Below the pieces are notes generated by a model that saw only the letters and a list, made by a program, of their open reading frames with translations, did no database searches and was not told the origin of the DNA. A stretch of 64,000 nucleotides of DNA from JAADFF01 sp013153035. Its GTDB lineage: Bacteria > Coprothermobacterota > Coprothermobacteria > Coprothermobacterales > JAADFF01. The stretch lies in assembly GCA_026184435.1 (NCBI GenBank), contig CP046447.1. One strand, 5' to 3'. Made by a program: the position numbers and the translations under genes. Shown here piece after piece: positions 9,197-17,262 of this stretch (within the stretch, counting starts at the first letter, position 1; the number at the start of each line of letters is the position of its first letter).

Positions 9197-10560
9197 TTAA
9201 AGAGATTCGTATTATGGATACACAAGATAGAGAGTATAAAGTATTTTCTCCTGAAGATGATAAAGTTTTTCCGATGTACGCATGTGGTATTACACCACAG
9301 TCTCATCCCCATATAGGGCATGCCCGTGTGGCTGTTGTGTTTGATACCCTTGCCAGACTGCTTACCAAGATGGGATTTGATGTGAAGTATGTTTCCAACT
9401 TCACCGATATAGACGATAAAATTTTAGCCAAGTCCAAGGAAGAGGGGGTTGATCCCCTTGTCATAGCAGAGAGGTATGAAAGAGAATATTATCGTGCTAT
9501 GGATGCTTTAAATGTGCGTGGTCCGATGATATACGCAAGGGTATCTCAGCATATAGAAGATATCATTAAGGCAGTGGAAACACTACTGGATAAGGGATAT
9601 GCATATGAGGCTCCTGATGGAGTATATTACTCTGTTGACAAATTTCAGGGATATGGCAAGCTCTCTCACCGTAACATAGATGAGCTGATGGCTGGTGCCC
9701 GTATAGAAGTGAATCCGCACAAGAAAAATCCTTTGGACTTTGCCTTGTGGAAAAGGGTAGACGAAAACGACTTTGGCTGGCGTTCTCCTTGGGGTAAAGG
9801 CCGTCCCGGTTGGCATATAGAATGTTCTGTAATGTCTGTGAGGTATGCCGGCTATCCACTGAAGGTACACGGTGGAGGAGAAGACCTGATATTCCCCCAT
9901 CATGAAAACGAAATAGCCCAGTCAGAAGCCCTTTATGGTGGAAGATTTACCATTGCGTGGATGCATGTTGGTATGCTGTCTATCAAAGGTGAGAAGATGA
10001 GTAAGTCTCTTGGCAATATCTTCGCCCTGAAGGATGCCATCAAGGTGTTTGATCCCATGGCACTGAGACTATTTCTCTTGTCTACATATTATCGTTCACC
10101 TCTTGATTACACTCCCCAGTCTGTCCAGTCTTATGAAACGGCTTTAAAGAAGGTTAAGAGGGCAAAGGATATTGTGGAAAGTTCTATTGATAGTTCTGTA
10201 TCTAAAGAGGCTTTCCTGCCTCACTATGAGGCCTTTTATAAAGCTCTTGCAAATGACTTTAACACAGCAGAGGCCATTGGACATTTCTTTAAGTTTGTGG
10301 GCGAAATCACATCTGCTGGTGCTGTTTCTGAAGAGGTCAAAGATATGTTTACCGATATGCTTGAGGTGCTCGGTATTGAAAATATAGAAGATGTGAAGAC
10401 AGGGGGAGCCGATAAATTTATTGAATATCTACTTGACTTGCGTAATCGCTTTAGAAAAGAAAAAAAATTTGACATAGCCGATGAGATTAGGGATTATCTC
10501 AAAGAAAATGGTGTTGTAGTAGAAGACACACCCAGTGGTACAAAGTGGTGGTGGGCATAA
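9193..10560 (+). CDS. cysS: cysteinyl-tRNA synthetase
   Basis: Class I synthetase that charges tRNA-Cys. Motifs: YACGIT with the first zinc Cys, HIGH at about 39-42 within HPHIGHAR, WHIECSVMS and HHENEIAQSEA with the remaining zinc ligands, and KMSKS near 267-271. At 455 residues it is the usual size. The ATG overlaps the ispDF stop in ATGA form. The canonical TVYD before HIGH is replaced by TPQSHP, a small divergence. Confidence 0.96.
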   Translation: MIKEIRIMDTQDREYKVFSPEDDKVFPMYACGITPQSHPHIGHARVAVVFDTLARLLTKMGFDVKYVSNFTDIDDKILAKSKEEGVDPLVIAERYEREYYRAMDALNVRGPMIYARVSQHIEDIIKAVETLLDKGYAYEAPDGVYYSVDKFQGYGKLSHRNIDELMAGARIEVNPHKKNPLDFALWKRVDENDFGWRSPWGKGRPGWHIECSVMSVRYAGYPLKVHGGGEDLIFPHHENEIAQSEALYGGRFTIAWMHVGMLSIKGEKMSKSLGNIFALKDAIKVFDPMALRLFLLSTYYRSPLDYTPQSVQSYETALKKVKRAKDIVESSIDSSVSKEAFLPHYEAFYKALANDFNTAEAIGHFFKFVGEITSAGAVSEEVKDMFTDMLEVLGIENIEDVKTGGADKFIEYLLDLRNRFRKEKKFDIADEIRDYLKENGVVVEDTPSGTKWWWA

Positions 10561-11273
10561 TGTCTGATAGGAAGTCTTCAGGTGCTTATAGGATATGGGG
10601 CCTCCATGTCGTTCAGGAGGCCCTTTCTGAATCTCCCGATATGATAGAGAAGATATTTATTGATAGGGCATATCGTTCTCCGGCTGTAAAAGAGGTTATT
10701 TATCAGGCTAAAGAATTGGGCATTCCTGTAGTGCAGGGCAAATTTCCCGAGAAGATTGGTATGCAGATGGGGGTTGTTCGCTTTCACGATATAGATACCC
10801 TCAACCCTGCCAAAGATAAGCTTGGTCTTGTGCTTGATGGTATTACCGATGAGGGAAATATTGGATCTATCTTTCGTAGTGCAGCGGCATTTGGAGTATC
10901 CTTTGCCATTGTGCCTAAAAGAAGGTTTGGTTCTATATCGCCAGCTGTTGCCCGTATATCCCAGGGTGGAGTGTACAAGGTAAAGATTATAAAGGACAAT
11001 TTGGAACCTGCACTGAAAAAGCTTCAGGAGATGGGATACTGGATATATGCCACCAACCTTGATGAAGATGCCCAGCCTCTTTATAAGGCAGATATTGCGG
11101 AAAATGCGGTTTTTGTCATGGGTAGAGAAGACAAAGGTGTAAGTAAAACGTTGCTAAAGCTGGCTGATGAACATATTTATATACCGATGGTGGGAATGCA
11201 AAGCCTCAATGTTGGGGTTGCCACCGGTATTGTACTTTATGAATACAGAAGGCGATGGCAACCCCAGAGGTAG
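10560..11273 (+). CDS. rlmB: RlmB-like 23S rRNA 2'-O-methyltransferase (SpoU/TrmH)
   Basis: SPOUT-fold RNA methyltransferase of 237 residues. The three family motifs are clear: DEGNIGSIFRSA, VFVMGREDKGVS, and IPMVGMQSLNVGVATGI. The N-terminal part YRIWGLHVVQEAL matches the RNA-binding domain of RlmB, which methylates G2251 in E. coli 23S rRNA. The position after cysS is conserved in Firmicutes. The ATG at 10560 shares its A with the cysS stop. Its stop codon abuts the convergent phosphofructokinase gene with no bases between. Confidence 0.88.
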   Translation: MSDRKSSGAYRIWGLHVVQEALSESPDMIEKIFIDRAYRSPAVKEVIYQAKELGIPVVQGKFPEKIGMQMGVVRFHDIDTLNPAKDKLGLVLDGITDEGNIGSIFRSAAAFGVSFAIVPKRRFGSISPAVARISQGGVYKVKIIKDNLEPALKKLQEMGYWIYATNLDEDAQPLYKADIAENAVFVMGREDKGVSKTLLKLADEHIYIPMVGMQSLNVGVATGIVLYEYRRRWQPQR

Positions 11274-12269
11274 TTATATATCTCTACAACCACACATGTT
11301 GGTAAGGTTAGCCAATTCTATGAGTGATGCTGGTGGTGTGCTCTTTGTAGAGAATAAATCTTCATATGGGGTAAAGATGGCATCAAGACCATGTATGCCA
11401 ACCATTCCATTTTTCTTTCCCTGAAGTAGCATTTCTACAGCATGATGTCCTAAAAATGTAGCGACGAACGAATCAAAGGCTGTTGGAACACCACCACGCT
11501 GTATATAGCCCAAAACGCTGACATTGATGGTGATATTGTTTCCAACCACGTCTCTTATTTCTTGCGCATATGTAAATCCGTCAGAGACACCTTCGGCAAG
11601 CACTATTACACTGCTTGAGGTTTTTCTTAGAGCACTTTGCCTTTTAAGGAGACATTTTCCTATAAATTCTGCACTTATGGGATTTTCTGGAAATACGATA
11701 AAGTCTGCACCACTGGTAAGGCCGGCAAACAGTGCAATAAAGCCGGAGTGTCTTCCCATTACCTCTACAACAAATGCCGTATCTTCTGTCTTTGCTATGT
11801 CTCCAATTTTAGCAATGGCATTTCTGGCAACATGTACAGCTGTGTCAAATCCAATAGTAAAGTCTGTACCTGAAAGGTCATTATCTATAGTGCCGGGAAG
11901 TCCAATAGTAGGAATACCTAGTTTGGAAAGTTCCCATGCCCCGTGGAGAGAGCCGTCTCCACCGATGATGATAAGGGCATCAATGTCATTAGCTGTGATG
12001 ATGTCAAGAGCATATCGTTGCCATTCTAACTTTAGAAATCGTTTACTGCGAGATGTACCTAAAATTGTACCTCCTTTGAATGCTATACCTCTCACCTTAT
12101 CTAGAGAAAGGGGAACGAGGTCTTCATCAAGAAGACCTTCGTATCCCCTCTTAATTCCAAGAATATCAAGACCTCTAGCTATTGCCGTTTCAACAATACT
12201 CATTATGGCTGCATTCATACCGGGGGAATCTCCACCCGATGTCATTACCGCTATTCTTTTTATCGCCAC
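11274..12269 (-). CDS. pfkA: ATP-type 6-phosphofructokinase
   Basis: Phosphorylates fructose 6-phosphate in glycolysis. The phosphoryl-donor site reads GGDGS (residues 103-107) and PGTIDND (125-131); Gly at both diagnostic positions is the signature of ATP-dependent enzymes. Also present are TSGGDSPGMN near the start, MGRHSGF and IQRGG. The GTG at 12269 is chosen because GGGGGTG sits six bases upstream and the N-terminus then matches its neighbour (MAIKRI); an upstream GTG at 12278 overlaps that site. It is the second gene after the PPi-type paralogue, 32 bases downstream of it. Confidence 0.93.
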   Translation of the reverse strand: MAIKRIAVMTSGGDSPGMNAAIMSIVETAIARGLDILGIKRGYEGLLDEDLVPLSLDKVRGIAFKGGTILGTSRSKRFLKLEWQRYALDIITANDIDALIIIGGDGSLHGAWELSKLGIPTIGLPGTIDNDLSGTDFTIGFDTAVHVARNAIAKIGDIAKTEDTAFVVEVMGRHSGFIALFAGLTSGADFIVFPENPISAEFIGKCLLKRQSALRKTSSSVIVLAEGVSDGFTYAQEIRDVVGNNITINVSVLGYIQRGGVPTAFDSFVATFLGHHAVEMLLQGKKNGMVGIHGLDAIFTPYEDLFSTKSTPPASLIELANLTNMCGCRDI

Positions 12270-12301
12270 AACTATCACCCCCGGTAGTATTTTACCCTTT
12301 A

Positions 12302-13336
12302 TTATTCTTCAAATAGAGGTCTGTAAAGCTCTATGATGTGAGATGGAACAGGTCTAATTCTACCAACAACAGACTCAAGCGGTAGTGGGGCTAATTTTCC
12401 GTCTTTGACACCAACCATGTAACCAAACTCGCCCTTTTCAATCAGCTCTGTTGCCATAAGTCCCTGTCCCTGAGGTACTATTCTGTCTATAGGGGATGGG
12501 CTACCTCCTCTTTGAACATGGCCTAATATGACATGTCTTGTAGGAATACCCAGCTCATTCTCTATAATCTTAGCTATACGCTCAGAAATACCTCCTAACT
12601 GAACATGTCCAAACTCGTCAACAGGTGTCTTGTCAAGGTCCTCGTCTGCCAGTATTACACCTTCGGAAACAACTATGAGAAGGTATTTCTTTCTATCATA
12701 TTTTTTCTTAAGGTTAGAAAGCAGCCTTGGCAGATTAACAGGCTCTTCGGGAATAAGTACTGCATCGGCTCCGGCACCTACGGCTGTAAACAGGGCGAGC
12801 CAGCCAGCATGTCTACCCATTGTCTCAAGTACAATGGCTCTCTTGTGAGACTTGGCTGTATCTTTTAGCCTTTCTGCGGCATCAATGGTAATTTCTAGTG
12901 CTGTGGTAAAGCCCAAAGTATATTCTGTTTCTGGAACATCAAAGTCAATGGTCTTAGGAATACCAACAATAGGAAGTTTAAAGTCACGATAGAGCTTACC
13001 GGCAACACCCAGTGTGTCTTCTCCGCCTATAGCAACAAGGGCATCGAGGCCCAGTGTTCTAAAGGAGGTAACAACTTCTTCTGGACTGTGTGGTTCTTTG
13101 TATGGATTAGTTCTTGATGATGTGAGAATAGTTCCACCTGTTCTTAGAATTTCGTCGACATCTTCTAGTTCCAAGTTTCTCCATATAGGTGGATTCAGTA
13201 TGCCTTTCCACCCTTCTTCAATGCCTACAACTTCCCAGCCTCTCTGTTTAGCTCCAAAGACAACACCACGAATGGCTGGATTGAGACCGGGACAATCTCC
13301 GCCTCCTGTAAGAATACCAATACGCTTTATAGCCAT
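12302..13336 (-). CDS. probable PPi-type 6-phosphofructokinase
   Basis: 344-residue paralogue of the adjacent pfkA. The donor site reads GGEDT (104-108) and PKTIDFD (127-133). Asp and Lys at the two diagnostic positions are characteristic of pyrophosphate-dependent enzymes and exclude the ATP ribose and phosphate seen in ATP types. The enzyme would be reversible and could also serve gluconeogenesis. The catalytic Asp of TID is kept, but the residue after it is Phe instead of the usual Asn. Strong ribosome site AGGAGGGAT before the ATG. It leads a two-gene minus-strand operon. Group III ATP enzymes share parts of this signature, so the donor remains an inference. Confidence 0.85.
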   Translation of the reverse strand: MAIKRIGILTGGGDCPGLNPAIRGVVFGAKQRGWEVVGIEEGWKGILNPPIWRNLELEDVDEILRTGGTILTSSRTNPYKEPHSPEEVVTSFRTLGLDALVAIGGEDTLGVAGKLYRDFKLPIVGIPKTIDFDVPETEYTLGFTTALEITIDAAERLKDTAKSHKRAIVLETMGRHAGWLALFTAVGAGADAVLIPEEPVNLPRLLSNLKKKYDRKKYLLIVVSEGVILADEDLDKTPVDEFGHVQLGGISERIAKIIENELGIPTRHVILGHVQRGGSPSPIDRIVPQGQGLMATELIEKGEFGYMVGVKDGKLAPLPLESVVGRIRPVPSHIIELYRPLFEE

Positions 13337-13409
13337 AACGATCCCTCCTTTTTACCTCTGTTATGTTTATACTTTACTATATATAGCATGTTTTCTTGGA
13401 GGTGGGGAT

Positions 13410-13748
13410 ATGAGTGCTAAAGAATTTGATAATAGCACAGATGTTGACATTCTAATACAAGATGAAAACTTGGATATCATTGTGTATCGGATAGCAGATG
13501 ATGTATATTCTGAAGAAGATCCTATGAGTACGCCAAGGGTTATGTCTAATGTTGTTAAGATGATTAAAGCAGGAATTACGTTGATACTCGATTTTACCGA
13601 AGTTGACTATCCTGAAAAGGATAGAATACTAACAGCTGCTCGGGGAGCAGCGCATTACTTGGATGGTAGCGCCGTTAAAGTTACTGAGGATATATATGTT
13701 GTGACAGGAGTAGATGTTGGTATCAAACAGTGGCCAAGGAGGAGATAG
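13410..13748 (+). CDS. sepF: SepF-like cell division protein
   Basis: A compact 112-residue protein. Residues 45-105 follow the SepF core: VMSNVVKMIKAGITLILDF, then a helix with ARGAAHYLDGSAVKV and the strand EDIYVVTG. SepF anchors and bundles FtsZ at the division site in Gram-positive bacteria, cyanobacteria and many archaea. The membrane-binding amphipathic helix and long linker of Bacillus SepF are absent or very short. GGAGGTGGGG lies just before the ATG at 13410; the longer open frame upstream has no support because it runs antisense through the PFK gene. Confidence 0.75.
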   Translation: MSAKEFDNSTDVDILIQDENLDIIVYRIADDVYSEEDPMSTPRVMSNVVKMIKAGITLILDFTEVDYPEKDRILTAARGAAHYLDGSAVKVTEDIYVVTGVDVGIKQWPRRR

Positions 13749-13752
13749 TGTA

Positions 13753-14175
13753 GTGGAAACTATGCACATTTGTGAGGTAGAGAAGCTTACTCAGGTTTTT
13801 ACATACTTTGATAAAAGACCTTTACTTGTTTTGTTATATGGTCCTATGGGAGCTGGTAAAACAACTATTGTAAGGGAGTATCTAAAATATCTAGGCTATA
13901 AGGGCAGGGTAAAGAGCCCGACATTTACATATGAAATTGTTTACGACGATTTGGGTGTTTCCCATATAGACCTATATCGTCTTACTGGTCATGAAACAGA
14001 TATTGTCGATGAAATTGTAGATAGATTAGAAGCTGGTTATATTGTTTTTATTGAGTGGCCTGACAGATTGGAGGAAGAAATTAAAGATGTAGAAGAAGAA
14101 TTTTCTACAGTGAAAGTGCATATAGATATTGAGTCGGAGGACTGCCGCAGTATACAGATAGAGAAAGTAATTTAG
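13753..14175 (+). CDS. tsaE: tRNA threonylcarbamoyladenosine factor TsaE
   Basis: ATPase needed with TsaB and TsaD to make t6A37 in ANN-decoding tRNAs. Walker A GPMGAGKTT lies at about 30-38, followed by KSPTFTYEIVY and HIDLYRL, both family signatures, and FIEWPDRL. At 140 residues it has the normal length. The GTG at 13753 lies eight bases after AAGGAGGA at 13737-13744 and four bases after sepF; ATG 13762 is a weaker alternative. A bidirectional terminator follows. Confidence 0.93.
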   Translation: METMHICEVEKLTQVFTYFDKRPLLVLLYGPMGAGKTTIVREYLKYLGYKGRVKSPTFTYEIVYDDLGVSHIDLYRLTGHETDIVDEIVDRLEAGYIVFIEWPDRLEEEIKDVEEEFSTVKVHIDIESEDCRSIQIEKVI

Positions 14176-14195
14176 GTTGTAAGTATACTAACCCT

Positions 14196-14231
14196 AAAAA
14201 AAGAAGGAGGGGATATCCCCTCCTTTATTTT
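14196..14231. terminator. bidirectional intrinsic terminator
   Basis: Stem AAGGAGGGG (14204-14212) pairs with CCCCTCCTT (14217-14225) around an ATAT loop. A-rich sequence lies on the left and TTTATTTTCTT on the right, so it can end both the sepF-tsaE transcript and the convergent tRNA transcript. Confidence 0.85.
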
Positions 14232-14233
14232 CT

Positions 14234-14308
14234 TGGTAGCCCCAGCGGGAATCGAACCCGCACCACCGGCTTGAAAGGCCGGTATACTAACCATTATACG
14301 ATGGGGCC
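14234..14308 (-). tRNA. tRNA-Glu (TTC)
   Basis: Acceptor GGCCCCA pairs with TGGGGCT, allowing the G-T end pair. The anticodon loop CTTTCAA gives TTC, and CCA is encoded. It is very similar to the CTC isoacceptor on the opposite strand at 14707-14781, so the two form an imperfect inverted repeat about 400 bases apart. Confidence 0.95.
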
Positions 14309-14332
14309 ACCTTTGCACACTCTCGCGACCCA

Positions 14333-14408
14333 TGGTGGGCCCGGGAGGACTCGAACCCCCAACCTTCCGGTTATGAGCCGGTGGCTCTGCCACTTGAGCT
14401 ACGGGCCC
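14333..14408 (-). tRNA. tRNA-Ile2 (CAT, lysidine type) or tRNA-Met
   Basis: Acceptor GGGCCCG pairs with CGGGCCC; CCA is encoded. The anticodon loop is CTCATAA with a CCGG/CCGG stem, the arrangement seen in Bacillus tRNA-Ile2, whose CAT is converted to lysidine by TilS to read AUA. Two other CAT tRNAs in this window already look like initiator and elongator Met, which favours Ile2. The outermost anticodon-stem pair is a mismatch. Confidence 0.75.
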
Positions 14409-14424
14409 ACACACTCGCAAGGTT

Positions 14425-14453
14425 ATTATACACATATGCGTGTATCCTGTCAA
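14425..14453 (-). promoter_or_regulatory. consensus promoter for tRNA-Ile2 and tRNA-Glu(TTC)
   Basis: On the minus strand a perfect TTGACA (14448-14453) and perfect TATAAT (14425-14430) are 17 bases apart, reading into the two minus-strand tRNA genes. Confidence 0.92.
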
Positions 14454-14573
14454 GGGGACTATGCAAAATCTGCTCGGAATGCCTTTTTGCATATGGTTAT
14501 ACACTTTATGAATGCCACGAAACTTGAGAAAAGCTTTATTTGTAGGTGTTTTAGGGGATGTTGATACACATAC

Positions 14574-14602
14574 TTGACATGTCGCAACTTTCATGGTATA
14601 AA
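14574..14602 (+). promoter_or_regulatory. promoter for tRNA-Gln, Glu(CTC), Asn
   Basis: TTGACA at 14574-14579 and TATAAA at 14597-14602 with a 17-base spacer, 15 bases before tRNA-Gln. It diverges from the minus-strand promoter at 14425-14453. Confidence 0.85.
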
Positions 14603-14617
14603 TATATTGCTGTCGGT

Positions 14618-14692
14618 TGGGGAATCGTCTAATCGGCAGGACGCGGGACTCTGGATCCCGTAGTGGTGGTTCGAATCCACCTTCCCCAGCCA
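14618..14692 (+). tRNA. tRNA-Gln (CTG)
   Basis: Acceptor TGGGGAA pairs with TTCCCCA, discriminator G, encoded CCA. The anticodon loop CTCTGGA gives CTG. The gatCAB genes at 37077-40206 could supply Gln-tRNA by amidation of Glu-tRNA-Gln. Confidence 0.95.
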
Positions 14693-14706
14693 GATAGAAA
14701 AACGGT

Positions 14707-14781
14707 GGCCCCATCGTATAGTGGCTAGTATGCCGGGCTCTCAACCCGGAGGCGGGGGTTCGATTCCCCCTGGGGCTACCA
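14707..14781 (+). tRNA. tRNA-Glu (CTC)
   Basis: Acceptor GGCCCCA pairs with TGGGGCT; anticodon loop CTCTCAA gives CTC; CCA is encoded. Nearly the same body as tRNA-Glu(TTC) at 14234-14308. Confidence 0.95.
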
Positions 14782-14787
14782 TGAGGT

Positions 14788-14863
14788 TCCGGGGTAGCTC
14801 AATCGGCAGAGCAGCGGACTGTTAATCCGTTGGTTGAGGGTTCGAGTCCCTCCCCCGGAGCCA
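14788..14863 (+). tRNA. tRNA-Asn (GTT)
   Basis: Acceptor TCCGGGG pairs with CCCCGGA, discriminator G, encoded CCA. The anticodon loop CTGTTAA gives GTT. A T-rich tract follows and probably ends the three-tRNA transcript. Between 14864 and 15008 only the next promoter is seen. Confidence 0.96.
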
Positions 14864-14936
14864 ATTTTTATTTTTGAAATGTTTTATTATAACAATGCCT
14901 CGCTTTGCCCCTTGTAAAGGTATGAAACGCTACTGT

Positions 14937-14964
14937 TTGCTATCTGCGTTATAGGGAGTATAAT
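14937..14964 (+). promoter_or_regulatory. putative promoter for 15009-16370
   Basis: TTGCTA at 14937-14942 and a perfect TATAAT at 14959-14964, 16 bases apart, lie 45 bases before the ATG at 15009. Confidence 0.65.
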
Positions 14965-15008
14965 GTTTCTATCTCTTTACCAGTTGAAAGTGAAAGGAGG
15001 TAATATTG

Positions 15009-15380
15009 ATGAAGCAACAGAACAACAAAAAATGTGTTTTACCACCACAGCTTAAAAAGATGATGGGATTGAAAGGAATTTTATCTACTTTGCTGCTGAT
15101 TAGTTTCACAATTGTAATGGTTACAGGAATAATGTTAACTTTTAAAATGAAGAATTTTTCTTCAGCACCAATGGGGTTAAAGTTGCATATAATTTTTGGT
15201 TTTGTTATGGGGGGATTGGTACTGATCCATTTGGTACTTAATTGGGGATTTTATAAGGCTGAAATGAAGTGCTTGGTTAAAGAAGCTTACTTTCATGATT
15301 TTCCTCTAGGAAGGATTATAATTAATCATATAGAGGCACAGAGAAAATTAGAGTTGGATAGTGAAGTGAAGGAAGACTAA
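15009..15380 (+). CDS. small DUF4405-like heme/membrane protein
   Basis: 123 residues with two hydrophobic spans (about 25-45 and 58-82). The second holds two His residues in KLHIIFGFVMGGLVLIHLVLN, spaced as in DUF4405 and cytochrome b561-type membrane proteins, where such His bind heme. Most DUF4405 proteins have four spans and more His, so this may be a half-size version that dimerises. AAAGGAGGT lies eight bases before the ATG at 15009; the in-frame TTG at 15006 is less likely. The gene ends six bases before the DUF389 gene, suggesting joint expression. Confidence 0.65.
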   Translation: MKQQNNKKCVLPPQLKKMMGLKGILSTLLLISFTIVMVTGIMLTFKMKNFSSAPMGLKLHIIFGFVMGGLVLIHLVLNWGFYKAEMKCLVKEAYFHDFPLGRIIINHIEAQRKLELDSEVKED

Positions 15381-15386
15381 AGGTAT

Positions 15387-16370
15387 ATGGAGCTTAGACT
15401 TATAGAGGCATATATACCCAAGGGGTTAGAAGAAAAACTTCTTGAGTCGCTTGATGACGATAAATATATATGGCTTAGATTTCACGATATAGATAATAAC
15501 GATAACTTTGTATTGGTTAGAGTGCTTACCACTATCAAGTGGGATGAAGAAGTTATAGATAGGATTACCTCTTTATACAGTGTCTATGAAGGATTTGAGC
15601 TTGTGGTGTTTCAACCAAAAACGGCTGAGCCTCTTCACAACAAAAAAGAGCATCGTAAGAGGCTCGGCCCTATTCCTCGTATCAGTAGGCAGGAGCTTTA
15701 TGTTAGCATGTTTTCCAAGGCAACTTTGTCTTTTTCCAATATCCTCATGGTTATATTGTCGGCTATTGTTGCCGGTATTGGTCTTTATAAAAATGATCCA
15801 GCTGTTATAATTGGGGCTATGGTGATGGCTCCTTTCCTAGGCCCCAACATGGCCTTAGGTCTTGGTGTTACTTTGGCCGATACAAGACTAATATTTGAAA
15901 GTATTAAAACCCTGTTTGTTATGCTTATCGTTGCTTTCGTGTTGGGTATTATTATGGGTTGGTCGTTACCTGTAAATCCTAACATACCTCAAATAGCCAG
16001 TAGAACAGATGTTGATATTTTAGCCGTTATTGTTGCCTTGGCGTCTGGTGCGGCTGGAACCCTATCTGCTATTACTGGAGAGATGGCTTCATTGGTTGGT
16101 GTTATGGTGGCTGTGGCACTACTTCCGCCGTTTATGGTGTTTTCTATGCTTCTAGGAGCTGGATACTTTTCATCCGCATTTGGAGCTCTGATGCTTTTCT
16201 TTGCAAATATTATTGGTGTTAACCTTGCTTCTGTGACACTATTCAATATTTATGGGATTACACCTATGACTTGGTGGGATAAGAGAAAGGCACAGATATT
16301 GTCTGCAGCTGCCTATGGCTTGTGGTTTTTGCTTCTTTTGTTCCTTATCACTATTATCTACTCTGTTTAG
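15387..16370 (+). CDS. DUF389 / TIGR00341 family membrane protein
   Basis: 327 residues. A soluble domain (1-105) precedes about six hydrophobic spans; the signature is IIGAMVMAPFLGPNMALGLG, followed by ASGAAGTLSAITGEMASLVG. The family is widespread in archaea and bacteria and its function is unknown. The stop codon is one base from the convergent hydrolase gene, and no terminator is visible between the two. Confidence 0.85.
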   Translation: MELRLIEAYIPKGLEEKLLESLDDDKYIWLRFHDIDNNDNFVLVRVLTTIKWDEEVIDRITSLYSVYEGFELVVFQPKTAEPLHNKKEHRKRLGPIPRISRQELYVSMFSKATLSFSNILMVILSAIVAGIGLYKNDPAVIIGAMVMAPFLGPNMALGLGVTLADTRLIFESIKTLFVMLIVAFVLGIIMGWSLPVNPNIPQIASRTDVDILAVIVALASGAAGTLSAITGEMASLVGVMVAVALLPPFMVFSMLLGAGYFSSAFGALMLFFANIIGVNLASVTLFNIYGITPMTWWDKRKAQILSAAAYGLWFLLLLFLITIIYSV

Positions 16371-16371
16371 T

Positions 16372-17232
16372 TTAATCTTTTAGGGTCTCTTTGTATAACC
16401 AGTTGGACATTTGCCCTAAGAACCTGAATCGTTCTATCCGTCTTCTTATATGGTTGATGCTATGACTGAGAAATATCTGGAAAGTTTTATTATCTGGGTG
16501 AAACCATATAAAACTGCCAGGAAATCCACTATGTCCGAAGCTTCTAAACGAAAAATTTGAACCGCAAGTTTTACACCGTGTGCTATATAAGAACCAGCCG
16601 AGGGAATAACGCTGTATACCTCTTATGTGTGGCTTAGAAAATTCCTCTACAGGTATGCTGTACCATCTGCCGTTGAGTATTCTCTGAGCTACTCTTATAA
16701 GTGCCTGTATATTTCCAAATAGACCTGCATTTCCGGCTTTTTCTTTTAATAAACGGGCCTTTCCATCGTGTGGTATGCCAATGTAAGTTTTACCATCAAC
16801 TATGGGTAAAGTATTGGAGTGTTTTATACCCATACCTAAGTAACCTTCATCTTTCCACTGAAGGTGTTCCAGTGGGTATTTTCCGCTCTTTATATACACA
16901 TAGTGTGCAAGTAGATTGTAGTTGTGACACGAATAGTCGAATCCTGATATAGTTCCTTTATATGAGGCTACATTTTCAAAATATTCCTCAGTTTTCCAAT
17001 TCATCCAAGGTAGTTTCTGAGGGATACCTGCACTATGGGTAATCAGTTTTATGATGTCAATACCGAAAATACTATCACCTTGTTCGTAGTATTTTAGAGT
17101 GTACTTTAATGTAACAAGGGGTTTGGTAAGAGATGCAAGATCAAATATTGTATTTTCGATAAGGCCATTGGTAAAAATGCGATACCTGTTTATATCTCCC
17201 ACAGCTGCAATAAATGGTATATGTGCTTTCAT
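16372..17232 (-). CDS. serine hydrolase of the class C beta-lactamase fold
   Basis: 286 residues. The nucleophile motif is S34-L-T-K37 in FDLASLTKPL, and the late GHSG triad in FGHSGFPGSFIW is present. The second motif, normally Y-S-N, reads Y100-S-C102 (DYSCHNYNLLAH), so its Asn is replaced. No signal peptide is evident, so it may act in the cytoplasm as an esterase or peptidase-like enzyme. The ATG at 17232 is used because the N-terminal 116 codons of the longer open frame are antisense to the next gene and look random. No good ribosome site is visible. Confidence 0.8.
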   Translation of the reverse strand: MKAHIPFIAAVGDINRYRIFTNGLIENTIFDLASLTKPLVTLKYTLKYYEQGDSIFGIDIIKLITHSAGIPQKLPWMNWKTEEYFENVASYKGTISGFDYSCHNYNLLAHYVYIKSGKYPLEHLQWKDEGYLGMGIKHSNTLPIVDGKTYIGIPHDGKARLLKEKAGNAGLFGNIQALIRVAQRILNGRWYSIPVEEFSKPHIRGIQRYSLGWFLYSTRCKTCGSNFSFRSFGHSGFPGSFIWFHPDNKTFQIFLSHSINHIRRRIERFRFLGQMSNWLYKETLKD

Positions 17233-17262
17233 ACTCTTATAATAACAGTGGAGGTGATGATT

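Noticed and set aside
11524..12336. A 270-codon plus-strand open frame across the ATP-type PFK gene
   Set aside because: The minus strand encodes a complete PFK with all motifs; the plus frame is low in motifs and has no ribosome site.
14172..14744. A 190-codon minus-strand open frame over the tRNA cluster
   Set aside because: It runs through four tRNA genes and a terminator; the peptide repeats reflect tRNA sequence.
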